From the NCBI GenBank assembly GCA_029261965.1, contig JAJDAH010000463.1, positions 1 to 36,660 of the forward strand: a DNA stretch of 36,660 nucleotides, given 5' to 3'. Below are positions 25,154 through 33,633 of the stretch, in pieces (position 1 is the first letter of the stretch; each line of letters begins with the position of its first letter). A program made the position numbers and the translations under genes. This DNA is from Polyangiaceae bacterium. Its GTDB lineage: Bacteria; Myxococcota_A; Polyangia; Polyangiales; Polyangiaceae. Below the pieces are notes generated by a model. It saw only the letters and a program-made list of their open reading frames with translations. It was not told the origin of the DNA and made no database searches.

Positions 25154-25178
25154 GCTGGGGGGGCACGAGGAGGAGGGT

Positions 25179-26009
25179 CTACTCGGGATCCGAGCAGCAG
25201 CGGAAACCGGTCTCCGTGCCGTTGTAGTAACGGTCGTGAGCGGTCTGCGCCGCGCGGCAGTGATTGCGGCCAGGCTGCCAGTACGCGCCCTTCATCGCCG
25301 GGCGCTCGGGGGTCGTGCGGTCGATGGTGGTGAACTCTTCGAGGTTGCCGGTGAGATTGCGGACGCCGAAGGGGCTGACACACCTGGGATAAGCGTCCGC
25401 GGGAGCGCGCATGTCCTTGAGGGTGCCGCCGGCGGTAGTGATGTCGGTGTGATCGGCGTTGCAGGCGGTGGCGTCCCGCTTCCAGCCGTAGGGGTACGGA
25501 CGCATTTCTTCCCCCTCGCAAGCAAAGTTCCATTCACTCTCGAGGCAAACGCGCTTCCCCAAGCTGTCGCAAGTGTCGCGCGCGTGCGTCCACGACCTGA
25601 AGTTCTCGGGCAGCGCCTCGCCTTCGGGGGTGTACTCGTCACGATCGATGCAAAACCGCTTGGTCACCGTTTCGGCGAGACACTTGGCCGGCTGCCGGTA
25701 CTCCGTGCAGCGGAAGTATTCGTAGGTCCCTTTCGGGTCCATGTAGTCCTTGCAGCTGTGTCGCACCTTCGGGCAGTACTCGCCTTCGACGAGAACCATG
25801 TTGGCCGGGCACGGCGCTTCGGGCTCGGGCGCGGTGAGCGGCGTCATCGCCGCGATGGCGGCGGGCGCGGCGGCCTGGAGAACCGGCATCTGGCTGACCG
25901 GCTCTTGTTCGAGATCCGGTGGGGGCTGAACGACCGGCTGGCTCCGGTCACAGGACAGGACGCCGAGCGCCGAAACTGCCCCGATCCCGAGGGTTGTCCA
26001 CAGTCGCAC
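25179..26009 (-). CDS. Lipoprotein with Cys-rich SUMF1/FGE-like domain (copy 1)
   Basis: A 276-residue predicted lipoprotein from GTG 26009, with lipobox VLSC (Cys20), a Pro-rich linker and a formylglycine-generating-enzyme (SUMF1) fold. Fold landmarks are NMVLVEGEYC, RVCLESEWNFACEGEE, SPFGVRNLTGNLEEF and the terminal TGFRCCSD. Compared with FGE, the CxxxxC catalytic pair is broken: the segment reads QPGRNHC, so the first Cys is Pro. It shares 14 cysteines in register with its neighbour, fitting a disulfide-stabilised extracytoplasmic domain. An FGE activity is therefore unlikely and a binding or structural role is more plausible. No sulfatase gene is nearby. The start to 26102 is open but lacks the signal at the right place. 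Confidence 0.85.
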   Translation of the reverse strand: MRLWTTLGIGAVSALGVLSCDRSQPVVQPPPDLEQEPVSQMPVLQAAAPAAIAAMTPLTAPEPEAPCPANMVLVEGEYCPKVRHSCKDYMDPKGTYEYFRCTEYRQPAKCLAETVTKRFCIDRDEYTPEGEALPENFRSWTHARDTCDSLGKRVCLESEWNFACEGEEMRPYPYGWKRDATACNADHTDITTAGGTLKDMRAPADAYPRCVSPFGVRNLTGNLEEFTTIDRTTPERPAMKGAYWQPGRNHCRAAQTAHDRYYNGTETGFRCCSDPE

Positions 26010-26055
26010 GGCCCGACTTTCCAGGTAGGGGCCGCCTCCGTCAAGACGGGTTTTG

Positions 26056-26079
26056 CCGACATCTGTCGGGAAATGTCGG
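26056..26079. promoter_or_regulatory. Putative operator: CCGACA/TGTCGG cluster
   Basis: Three hexamers fall within 24 bp: CCGACA (26056-26061), TGTCGG (26064-26069) and TGTCGG (26074-26079). They form an inverted pair two bases apart plus a direct copy. The cluster lies 47-70 bp upstream of the GTG of SUMF1 copy 1, in the 169-bp gap between the two paralogs. It may be a repressor site or an attenuator hairpin. The rest of the gap shows nothing recognisable. Confidence 0.35.
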
Positions 26080-26178
26080 ACCAAACCGCCACGAAGCGCC
26101 AATAATCAAGCACTTAGCGACCGGCCAGCGCGAGCATTATCTCAAAGCCCAGGGGCCGGAAACCGTCGCGAATGGTGT

Positions 26179-27084
26179 TCAACCGGTCGGGTTTGGCGGC
26201 GAGCCCGGGGCGTCAGCGCAACAACGAACGCCAACCTGGATGCCTTCGTAATAGTCGTCGTGCGCCGTCGTCGCGGGGCGGCAGCGATTTCGTCCAGCCA
26301 TCCACCAGCCCCCTTTGAGCGCGTTGCGATAGGGCCGATTGTGCTCGGCGCCGGTGCGCTGCACGGTTTCGTCGACATTGCCCACCATGTTGTACACGCC
26401 GAACGGGCTGACGCATTCGAGATTCCCCGTGGACGGCGCGCGCAGGTCGCGAAGCACCTTGCGTCGAGGGTTCTGCTCGAAGAGGTCCTCGCGATCCTGG
26501 TTGCAGACCGGCTTGCGCTCGAACCCGTAGGGGTACGGGCGCAATTCTTCGCCCTCACACGCGAAATTCCACTCGGACTCGGTACAGAGCCTCTTGCCCG
26601 ACTCTTTGCACAGTTTGGCGGCGGTGACGAAGCTCTGATGATTCACGGGCAGTCCGTCTGACCCGGCCATTTCGTGAGCGGCGATGCAGTAGCGCATCTT
26701 GACTTTCGCCCCGGCGCAGCGCGGCGTTCTTGCGTATTCCGCGCAACGCGCAAAAGGCAGCGAGCGATCGTCGAGCCAGCGAGTGCACTCTTGGCGAACG
26801 TCGGTACAGTATTCGCCCTCGACAAGGACCATGTCCTCCGCGCATGCCGACGCCGCGATCGTCGTGTCGTGGGCGTCGGCAACAGTCGACGACGGTGACG
26901 GATCCGTCCGCACCGGCGTTACGCTACTGTGACGGTGACTCGACGGGGCACCGGCGGACGTCGGCGTTTGTGCCGCCGCGGGAGGGGTAGTCGACGGGGG
27001 AGTCGGATCGTCTGCTGAAGCTTCGGCGAGGGCCAAAGGCAGGGCAAAACTGGCGAAAATCGCGATAGTGAGGCGTCGAAACAT
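26179..27084 (-). CDS. Exported Cys-rich SUMF1/FGE-like protein (copy 2)
   Basis: A 301-residue paralog of the downstream copy. ATG 27084 follows an AAAGGTAAG ribosome-binding region and gives a signal peptide (FRRLTIAIFASFALPLALAEASA) cleaved near residue 24, with no lipobox. A Pro/Thr/Ser linker of about 60 residues precedes the SUMF1 domain: DMVLVEGEYC, RLCTESEWNFACEGEE, SPFGVYNMVGNVDE, and terminal VGVRCC. The FGE catalytic region reads MAGRNRC, so the first Cys of the CxxxxC pair is Ala. All 14 domain cysteines match copy 1. Tandem duplication with different anchoring (soluble here, lipidated in copy 1) suggests divided roles. Function is unknown. Confidence 0.84.
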   Translation of the reverse strand: MFRRLTIAIFASFALPLALAEASADDPTPPSTTPPAAAQTPTSAGAPSSHRHSSVTPVRTDPSPSSTVADAHDTTIAASACAEDMVLVEGEYCTDVRQECTRWLDDRSLPFARCAEYARTPRCAGAKVKMRYCIAAHEMAGSDGLPVNHQSFVTAAKLCKESGKRLCTESEWNFACEGEELRPYPYGFERKPVCNQDREDLFEQNPRRKVLRDLRAPSTGNLECVSPFGVYNMVGNVDETVQRTGAEHNRPYRNALKGGWWMAGRNRCRPATTAHDDYYEGIQVGVRCCADAPGSPPNPTG

Positions 27085-27222
27085 CTTACCTTTACCTACA
27101 TTGTCCCCTGCGACGCACGACCTGAGCAACTTTCTTCGGGAGCCCCCAGCGCGGCGGCGTCGAGCAACAGCGAGAATCACGAGAACTCCCGTGCACGCGC
27201 CGTGCCGGCGCCCGACGCGCGG

Positions 27223-28083
27223 CTACTTTTGATTTCGGATGCCGTCGCCGAGGAACGGCACGAAACGCACGCCCATGAGCTTTTCGACTCGGAAGGCATC
27301 TGGCTCGGAGCCGGCTCTCTCGCGGGTGTATCGCTCGAGCTCTTGCGCGCCATGCTCGGCGCCAACCGGGATGACGAGCGAACCCAACGTGGCGAGTTGC
27401 GCAAGCAAGGGGCTCGGAACCTTTTCCGGCGCCGCCGTGACGAGAATCACGTCGAACGGAGCCGCCTCCGGCCAACCGGCATAGCCGTCCCCCACCCTCA
27501 GCTTCACTCGATCTTCCCCGTAGGCGAGTCGCCGGAGATTGTCCGCGCCGGTTTTGGCCACCTCCGCCAGGTATTCGATGCTGTAGGTCTCCCGACAGAT
27601 TTCTGCCAGCACCGCGGCTTGGTAGCCGCTTCCCGTACCGATCTCGAGGCACTTGGATTTCGCAGTGGGGCGCGCCGCCTGGGTCATGAACGCCACGATG
27701 TATGGCTGGCTGATCGTCTGCCCGTGCCCGATGCGGAGCGGCCGGTCCGCATACGCGTCGCTGACTGCGCTCGTGGGGACGAAGGCATGCCGGGGCACTT
27801 TCAGCATCGCCGAGAGCACTTTCGCATCGTCGACGTCGCGCGCGGCGATCTGATCAGTCACCATTTTCTTGCGTTCTTCGCCGCGTTTGGCGAACGCCGA
27901 AACTCCGAACGGACTCGTTCGTGCAGCCGGTCGCTCCGGACCGCGCTGCGCGGACGGAGCCTCAGCCGCGCGATCGCTCGCCGCGGCGCGCCCGGTGGAC
28001 TGCGTCTCGTTCTTCGTGCAGCCTAGCGGGCCCAGCAGTGGGCCGAGCGCACCGATGAGCGCTAGCCCGCGCCGCCAATTCAC
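27223..28083 (-). CDS. pcm: Protein-L-isoaspartate O-methyltransferase with lipoprotein-like N-terminus
   Basis: SAM-dependent methyltransferase that repairs isoaspartyl residues in aged proteins. The PCMT core is clear: GHGQTISQPYIVAFMT, the SAM motif I LEIGTGSGYQAA, GDGYAGWPEAAPFDVILVTAAPE and the terminal LMGVRFVPFLG. The 286-residue protein has about 70 extra N-terminal residues: a short basic start, a hydrophobic stretch and Cys22 after PLG, resembling a lipoprotein signal, then an Ala/Arg/Pro linker. If this is used, the enzyme would sit outside the cytoplasm, where SAM is not expected. GTG 28083 overlaps the M50 stop as GTGA. An internal start near the KMVTDQIAARD segment (about 74) would give a normal cytosolic enzyme. 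Confidence 0.88.
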   Translation of the reverse strand: MNWRRGLALIGALGPLLGPLGCTKNETQSTGRAAASDRAAEAPSAQRGPERPAARTSPFGVSAFAKRGEERKKMVTDQIAARDVDDAKVLSAMLKVPRHAFVPTSAVSDAYADRPLRIGHGQTISQPYIVAFMTQAARPTAKSKCLEIGTGSGYQAAVLAEICRETYSIEYLAEVAKTGADNLRRLAYGEDRVKLRVGDGYAGWPEAAPFDVILVTAAPEKVPSPLLAQLATLGSLVIPVGAEHGAQELERYTRERAGSEPDAFRVEKLMGVRFVPFLGDGIRNQK

Positions 28084-29516
28084 GTCGAGCCGCCATCGGT
28101 GGCCGCCCCCGTTGCCAGGACGCCGGCCAATGCCTTTTCGAACCTGTCGTCCGAGCTCACCGTACGAAGATCCTCGTCCGCCCGCGCTTGCTCCGGGTCG
28201 TGCCCGGCGCTTACCGCGCGGTCGAGCGCCGCGAGCGCCAGATCGACGTCCCCGGCCCGGGCAAAGCCCCGCGCGGCGTCGTACGCGTCCTGGGGCTCGC
28301 CGTCACGCTCGAACGCTTTCATGAAAAGCATCGCCGCGGCGAGACTCGCCCCGCCCTCAAAGGCCTCGGCGGCGACCCGTCGGGCTTCGTCGGACTCGGT
28401 GCTCTCGAAAATGTCGATGGTAACCCGCGCAGCTTTCTCGAAGTTGCCGACTGCGAGCAGCACCCGTACCCATAGCGCGGTGACCTCCAGTCGAGTGTCG
28501 CCTCGACGTCGCAGCTCGGCCAACACCTCGGCGGCGTCCGCATGCTTCCCCTCGGCTTCGAGCACGCTCGATTCCAGGAAACCATCCACGCGCTCGCCTC
28601 TGGGCAATCGCTCGAGCGCGGCCCGGGCGCTAGTCGCGGCCCCAGACATCAGTGCGGCCCACGCGATCACCTCGATGGCCAAGCGTTTGATGTCGGGCTC
28701 GCGCGCGCCCTCGTATACCGCGCGTGCGATCGCTGCAGCTTGCTCGAGCTGACCTTCGGCGAGGTTTTGCTGCGCTCGTTTCAGCGCGCCAAGCAGCGCT
28801 TCGGGTTTTGGGCCACTCGAAGACTCACGCTCGGCAGCCAGCAGGCTCGATAGTCCGCCGGAAAAGAAAATGACCGCGCCGAGCAGCGACCCTGCCGAGA
28901 ACAGCCACAGCGCCACGACGAGCGCGAAGCCGAACGACGCGCGGGCCGCGAGCTTGCGCCGCGCGGGCCCGAGGGCGGACGCCAGCACCTGCCCGCCGTC
29001 GAAGGGCAGCACGGGCATGAGGTTGACGATGCCCCAGAAGAAGTTGACCCACACGAGGAGCGCGAGGCCCTTGCCGAGTGTCACCCCTTCCATCGATGCG
29101 GCAGTCAGCAGGGTCTGCATCGGAGTGAGCTCTTTGGCATCGAAACCTGCCGCGCTCTGCCCGCCGGAGACGATGGCAAAGAAAACCAAAAGGCCGACGA
29201 GTCCCAGTGCAAAACCCGCGAAGGGCCCCGCCAGGCTCACGAAGATGTGACGGAGCCGGCCGATGTCGCCGGTCGGCGTCCACCGCGTGGTACCGCCGAG
29301 CATGTGCAAGGCGATGGCCGGCGTCTGACCGAACGTACGCGCCAGGGCAGCATGACCGAGCTCGTGAACACAGAGCGACACAAAAACCACCGCAACCCAC
29401 AGCGCCACTCCTGGGACCCCCGCCCCCTCCCGCAAGCCCAGGTAGAGCGGCAACAACCAGAACCCCGCGTGGATTTCCGTCGGAACGCCAAGAAGCTGAA
29501 AACGGAGAATGCCCAT
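28080..29516 (-). CDS. Site-2-type M50 metalloprotease with C-terminal TPR-like region
   Basis: A 478-residue integral membrane protein. The M50 active site HELGH is at 51-55, and the third zinc ligand lies in NLMPVLPFDGG (165-175). Several membrane helices flank them (about 20-50, 92-118, 150-170, 195-225). Residues about 235-475 form Ala-rich helical repeats resembling TPR, with pairs of short helices and a final segment containing AGHDPEQARADEDLR, likely cytoplasmic. M50 proteases cut within the membrane and often release regulators; the substrate is unknown here. I use ATG 29516. The frame is open to 30182, but that part lies inside otsAB in another frame. It is 35 bp after otsAB and overlaps pcm. 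Confidence 0.88.
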   Translation of the reverse strand: MGILRFQLLGVPTEIHAGFWLLPLYLGLREGAGVPGVALWVAVVFVSLCVHELGHAALARTFGQTPAIALHMLGGTTRWTPTGDIGRLRHIFVSLAGPFAGFALGLVGLLVFFAIVSGGQSAAGFDAKELTPMQTLLTAASMEGVTLGKGLALLVWVNFFWGIVNLMPVLPFDGGQVLASALGPARRKLAARASFGFALVVALWLFSAGSLLGAVIFFSGGLSSLLAAERESSSGPKPEALLGALKRAQQNLAEGQLEQAAAIARAVYEGAREPDIKRLAIEVIAWAALMSGAATSARAALERLPRGERVDGFLESSVLEAEGKHADAAEVLAELRRRGDTRLEVTALWVRVLLAVGNFEKAARVTIDIFESTESDEARRVAAEAFEGGASLAAAMLFMKAFERDGEPQDAYDAARGFARAGDVDLALAALDRAVSAGHDPEQARADEDLRTVSSDDRFEKALAGVLATGAATDGGST

Positions 29517-29551
29517 GCGGTCGGAGACGATGTTCAGGGAGCGGTGGCGAT

Positions 29552-31804
29552 TCAGGAAGTGGTGCTCGAGCGTCGGGACGATCTTTTCTTCGACGATCGG
29601 GTGCGGCTGGGTTTCTTTTCGCCGAACACCCGGGCCAGCTGTTCGAGCTGACCGATGAGGTCCATGTTCGATTGAACCCAATAGTGTGCGTGGGCATTTC
29701 GCTGCCCCACCCAGCACGTCACCGCACGCGAATGCCACGACTTGGGAATGGCATCCATCATTTCTTCGTCCGTGCGATCGTCTCCTGCGACGAAGAGGAA
29801 ATCCGCGTCGCTGTGGGTCTTGAGTAGCTCTCGGGCCGCGTGGCCCTTCGTGTTCTCGGCGTAGCGCACTTCGATGACCCGTGCTCCCCGGAGAACCGAA
29901 AAAGGCTTTTTCCGCAAACTGTCCTCGAGCAGCGCAAGAAGCTCCTTGGCCTGGAAGGTGCCGAACTCGGGGTCCGCTCCGCGATAGTGCCAGGCGAGGG
30001 CCGCCGTCTTCTGCTCGATCGTGCTGCCGGGGGTGCGCTGGGTGAACTCCTCGAAGAGCGGTTGAACGATCTTCTTGAGGGTCGGTCCACTCACCCCCTT
30101 GTTTCTGAGCCACTCCCCATGGGGCGGTTTGATCGCCAGGCCGTGCTCGCAGACGAGCCCGACCGGCAAGTCCCCGAGCCACTGCTCGAGGGTCGACGCC
30201 GTTCTGCCGCTGACGATATACACCGTGGCCCGCGCGCCGAGATCTGTGAGCATTTTCCGCACACGATCGCCCGGCGTAGCGTCGTCGGGCTTGAGCACGT
30301 ACGAGCGCAGGGTGCCATCGTAGTCGAGGAAGAAGAGTGGCTTAGTCGCTTTCGACACCAGCTTGCTGATCGGCGGCAGCTCGACGTCGAGCCGTTCCAC
30401 CGGCGGCCTAGGCTCGACGGCCGCGGCCTCGAGCTGATCGAGAAAGCTGTTGGACCACGTCATTGCCGTATTGGTTTCGACGAACTCGCGCATGTGGCGG
30501 AAAGACGCTTCGGTCGGCCGCTTTTCGAGTGCCTCATTGAGCGCCTCGGCGACCTGCATGACGCTGTGCGGGTTCACGAGCCGCGCACCGGGCAAGCAAT
30601 GCGCTGCTCCAGCAAATTCACTCAAGATGAGCGAGCCAGGGTTCGAGCCACGCGCCGCGATGTATTCGAGCGCCACGAGATTCATTCCGTCGCGAACCGG
30701 CGTGATTAGGGCGATTTCTGAAGCTTGAAACAACCCCACCAGGCGCTCCCTCGACACGTTCTGGTTGACGTACACGATAGGTGCGCCCGCGGAGGTGCCG
30801 TAGCGACCGTTGATTCGGCCGACGAGTTCGTCGACCTGCCGCTTGAGCTGTTGGTATTCGCTCACGGCGGTACGCGATGGAGCCGCAATCTGGATCAGGA
30901 CTACCCGATTGCGCCACTTCGGGTGGGCCCGCAGCAACTCTTCGAAGCCGAGCAGCTTCTGCGGAATGCCCTTGGTGTAGTCGAGCCGGTCGACGCCAAT
31001 GATGAGGGTCTTGCCGGGATGGCTCGCGCGCACGCTCTCGTACTCGTTTTTCGCTTCCGCCCCTCGAGCCATTTCCGTAATTTCGGCTGGGTCGATTCCG
31101 ATGGGCAGCTGCGCAAGCCTCACCGAATGTGAAGACAGGCGAATCAGCTCGGGTTCGCTCTCGATACCGAGAACCCGAAGGCACGCGTTGCGAAAATGGC
31201 TGATGTACTCGTAGCTGTGAAACGCCAGTAGATCCGCACCGAGCAGGCCGTTGAGGATCGAGCCGCGCACCGGCAAAGAGCGATACGTCTCCGCCGAAGG
31301 AAACGGAATGTGGAGAAAGAATCCTATCGGGCACGTGACGCCTCGCAGGCGGAGCAACTCCGGAACGCGCGCCAGCTGGTAGTCGTGGACCCAGATGAAA
31401 TCCCCGGGCTCGGCAGCCTTTTCAATCGCCTTGGCGAACTTCTCGTTGACCGCCTTGTAGGCGCGCCAGCCCTGGGGGTCGAAGTGAGTGCGATCCCCGA
31501 GATTGTGGAACAGGGGCCAGAGCACCCGATTGGAAAACCCCTCGTAAAAGCCTTCGGTTTCGCTCTTCGTGAGAAACACGGGCAAACTGCCGTGCTTGGC
31601 CAAGACCTTGCGGACCCGCTTGTGCTCGGCTTCGGGGACCGGGGTTCCGGGCCAGCCGAGCCACGTGAACGGCCGGCGCTCTGCGACACTCTTCAGCGCC
31701 GTCACCAGGCCGCCAGTGCTCGTAGCGGCTTCCCAACTGTCCTGCCGTCGTGACATCGTCACGGGAAGCCGCGCCGAGGCGACGATCAGCTTCGGCTTTC
31801 GCAT
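29552..31804 (-). CDS. otsAB: Fused trehalose-6-phosphate synthase/phosphatase (OtsA-OtsB)
   Basis: Makes trehalose from UDP-glucose and glucose-6-phosphate in two steps on one 750-residue chain. Residues about 1-470 are the GT20 synthase, with WVHDYQL, VDRLDYTKGI, TPVRDGMNLVALEY and an N-terminal TGGLVTAL glycine loop. Residues about 490-725 are the HAD phosphatase, with FLDYDGTL and GDDRTDEEM. The tail after 728 is strongly basic with repeated KKRS/RRSS. An AAGGAG site (31815-31810) five bases before ATG 31804 supports the start. It is divergent from a GH15 trehalase-type gene across 52 bp, implying linked control of synthesis and breakdown, and it leads an apparent operon with the M50 protease and pcm. 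Confidence 0.94.
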   Translation of the reverse strand: MRKPKLIVASARLPVTMSRRQDSWEAATSTGGLVTALKSVAERRPFTWLGWPGTPVPEAEHKRVRKVLAKHGSLPVFLTKSETEGFYEGFSNRVLWPLFHNLGDRTHFDPQGWRAYKAVNEKFAKAIEKAAEPGDFIWVHDYQLARVPELLRLRGVTCPIGFFLHIPFPSAETYRSLPVRGSILNGLLGADLLAFHSYEYISHFRNACLRVLGIESEPELIRLSSHSVRLAQLPIGIDPAEITEMARGAEAKNEYESVRASHPGKTLIIGVDRLDYTKGIPQKLLGFEELLRAHPKWRNRVVLIQIAAPSRTAVSEYQQLKRQVDELVGRINGRYGTSAGAPIVYVNQNVSRERLVGLFQASEIALITPVRDGMNLVALEYIAARGSNPGSLILSEFAGAAHCLPGARLVNPHSVMQVAEALNEALEKRPTEASFRHMREFVETNTAMTWSNSFLDQLEAAAVEPRPPVERLDVELPPISKLVSKATKPLFFLDYDGTLRSYVLKPDDATPGDRVRKMLTDLGARATVYIVSGRTASTLEQWLGDLPVGLVCEHGLAIKPPHGEWLRNKGVSGPTLKKIVQPLFEEFTQRTPGSTIEQKTAALAWHYRGADPEFGTFQAKELLALLEDSLRKKPFSVLRGARVIEVRYAENTKGHAARELLKTHSDADFLFVAGDDRTDEEMMDAIPKSWHSRAVTCWVGQRNAHAHYWVQSNMDLIGQLEQLARVFGEKKPSRTRSSKKRSSRRSSTTS

Positions 31805-31856
31805 GGTCTCTCCTTATGTCACATCGCCTTTACGCTTTCTACCGAGCTAGCGCCGG
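31805..31856. promoter_or_regulatory. Short divergent otsAB/GH15 control region
   Basis: Only 52 bp separate the two ATGs, so the promoters must overlap each other or the coding ends. Apart from the AAGGAG ribosome-binding site of otsAB (31815-31810), I see no confident promoter or operator. Confidence 0.45.
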
Positions 31857-33629
31857 ATGAAGTACGGGCTCATCGGAAATTGTTCGTATCAGGCATTGCT
31901 CGACGAACGCGCGCGCGTCGTCTTTCTATGCTGGCCGCGCTTCGATTCGAGCTTCGTGTTCGGCTCGCTGCTCGACGAGGAGCAGGGTGGCGAGTTCTCG
32001 ATCCTTCCCGCCGAAGGTCCCGTCGCACCCGAGCAGAGCTACCTGCCGAATACGAACATCCTGCGGACCGTCTTCGAATCCCCCACCGGCTCCTACGAGC
32101 TGACGGATTTTGCGCCGAGGTTTCAGCAGTACGAGCGGTACTTCAAGCCCACCATGCTCGTGCGCCGGATCAAACCGCTGAGTGGCGCGCCGCAAGTTCG
32201 GATCCGATGCAACCCCGTTTACGACTACGCGCGAATCAAGCCAGCGCTCTACCAGGCGAGCAATCACATCCAATGGCTGATCCCCAACGCGCAGCTGCGG
32301 CTGACGACGAACGTGCCGCTTTCCTACATCACGGAGTCTCGGTCCTTCGCCCTCGAACGAACCGCATACGTCGTCGTCACCTGGGGAACCCCCCTCGAAG
32401 CGGCGCTCGAGGAAACTTGTGAGAGCTTCCTCGCCCGGACACGCCGGTATTGGGAATCGTGGGTCAAGCACACCGCTCTACCCGGCGTGTTTCAGACCGA
32501 AGTGATTCGTTCGGCCTTGGCGCTCAAGCTCCATCAATACGAAGACACGGGCGCAATCACCGCTGCCACGACGACCAGTCTTCCGGAGTACCCGAACTCC
32601 GGGCGAAACTGGGACTACCGTTATTGCTGGCTCCGGGACGCCTACTTCACGTTGCGGGCCATGCGGCGTTTGGGGCACTTCGAGGAGCTCGAAGCCTACG
32701 CTTCCTACATGCGCAACCGCGCCGAGGCTTCTCCCGACCGCATTCAACCCGTCTACGCCATCTCCGGCGAGAGCGATCTGCACGAGGTCGTGCTCGACCA
32801 CCTGTCGGGATACCGCGGCAATACTCCGGTGCGCGCCGGAAACGCGGCCTACCTCCAGGTTCAGCACGACGTGTACGGCGAGCTCTTGGCCGCGATTGCA
32901 CCGCTCTATCTGGACATCCGCTTCAGCGGTACCGCCAGCGAGCTCAGCGACAGGCTCGTTCGTCGCCTCGTCCAGGGCTCGACCGACACCCTCGAGTCGC
33001 CCGACGCGGGCATTTGGGAGTACCGGGGCGAGCAACGCGTGCACACCTTCTCGCTGTTGATGCATTGGTTCGGCGCACGCATCGCCGAACGCGTCGCCGA
33101 GCGCGTCGGTGACGCTGACCTCGGGAGGATGGCGACCGATCTCGAAAAAAGAGCCCGCGGTTTGATGGAAGACAAGTGCTTTCGCAAGGACCGCGGCTAC
33201 TACGCCGATGCCCTCACGACGGACAACGCCGACGCTTCGCTCATGATGATGGTCAACCTCGGCTATCTCGATCGAAACCATCCGAACGCCGAGTCACACA
33301 TCCGCGCTCTGGCGAAGGATCTCAGTCTGAAGGACTACCTCATCCGCCGCTACCGACACCACGACGGCATCGGCGAGACCCACGCCACCTTCACGGTTTG
33401 CGGCTTCTGGTACGCCGAGGCCCTCGCTCGGCTGGGTCATTTCGACGAGGCCATACGCGCCTGTGAACAGATCATCTCGTACGCGAATCCGCTCGGATTG
33501 TTCAGCGAGGACGTCGACCCGGCGACGGGTGAGCAGTGGGGAAACTTTCCGCAGACCTACTCGCACGTTGGGCTCATCAACGCCGCGTTCGCCATCAGCC
33601 CCGCGCCGAACGAAGTCGGCGATCCCTGA
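31857..33629 (+). CDS. GH15 glycoside hydrolase (trehalase or glucoamylase type)
   Basis: A 590-residue glycoside hydrolase family 15 protein with the N-terminal beta-sandwich (about 1-210) and the (alpha/alpha)6 barrel. The bacterial GH15 signature SGRNWDYRYCWLRDA is near 257-271. The catalytic acid is in DAGIWEYRG, and the base in LFSEDVDPATGEQWGNFPQTYSHVGLI. There is no signal peptide, so it acts in the cytoplasm. In mycobacteria such GH15 enzymes are trehalases. With otsAB divergent next door, a trehalase role is the best inference, although alpha-1,4-glucan hydrolysis is possible. Its stop lies 4 bp from the convergent L,D-transpeptidase stop. Confidence 0.9.
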   Translation: MKYGLIGNCSYQALLDERARVVFLCWPRFDSSFVFGSLLDEEQGGEFSILPAEGPVAPEQSYLPNTNILRTVFESPTGSYELTDFAPRFQQYERYFKPTMLVRRIKPLSGAPQVRIRCNPVYDYARIKPALYQASNHIQWLIPNAQLRLTTNVPLSYITESRSFALERTAYVVVTWGTPLEAALEETCESFLARTRRYWESWVKHTALPGVFQTEVIRSALALKLHQYEDTGAITAATTTSLPEYPNSGRNWDYRYCWLRDAYFTLRAMRRLGHFEELEAYASYMRNRAEASPDRIQPVYAISGESDLHEVVLDHLSGYRGNTPVRAGNAAYLQVQHDVYGELLAAIAPLYLDIRFSGTASELSDRLVRRLVQGSTDTLESPDAGIWEYRGEQRVHTFSLLMHWFGARIAERVAERVGDADLGRMATDLEKRARGLMEDKCFRKDRGYYADALTTDNADASLMMMVNLGYLDRNHPNAESHIRALAKDLSLKDYLIRRYRHHDGIGETHATFTVCGFWYAEALARLGHFDEAIRACEQIISYANPLGLFSEDVDPATGEQWGNFPQTYSHVGLINAAFAISPAPNEVGDP

Positions 33630-33633
33630 ATCG

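Noticed and set aside
29517-30182. 222-residue N-terminal extension of the M50 protease
   Set aside because: Lies in another frame of otsAB, Arg/Pro-rich, and no membrane or protease features.
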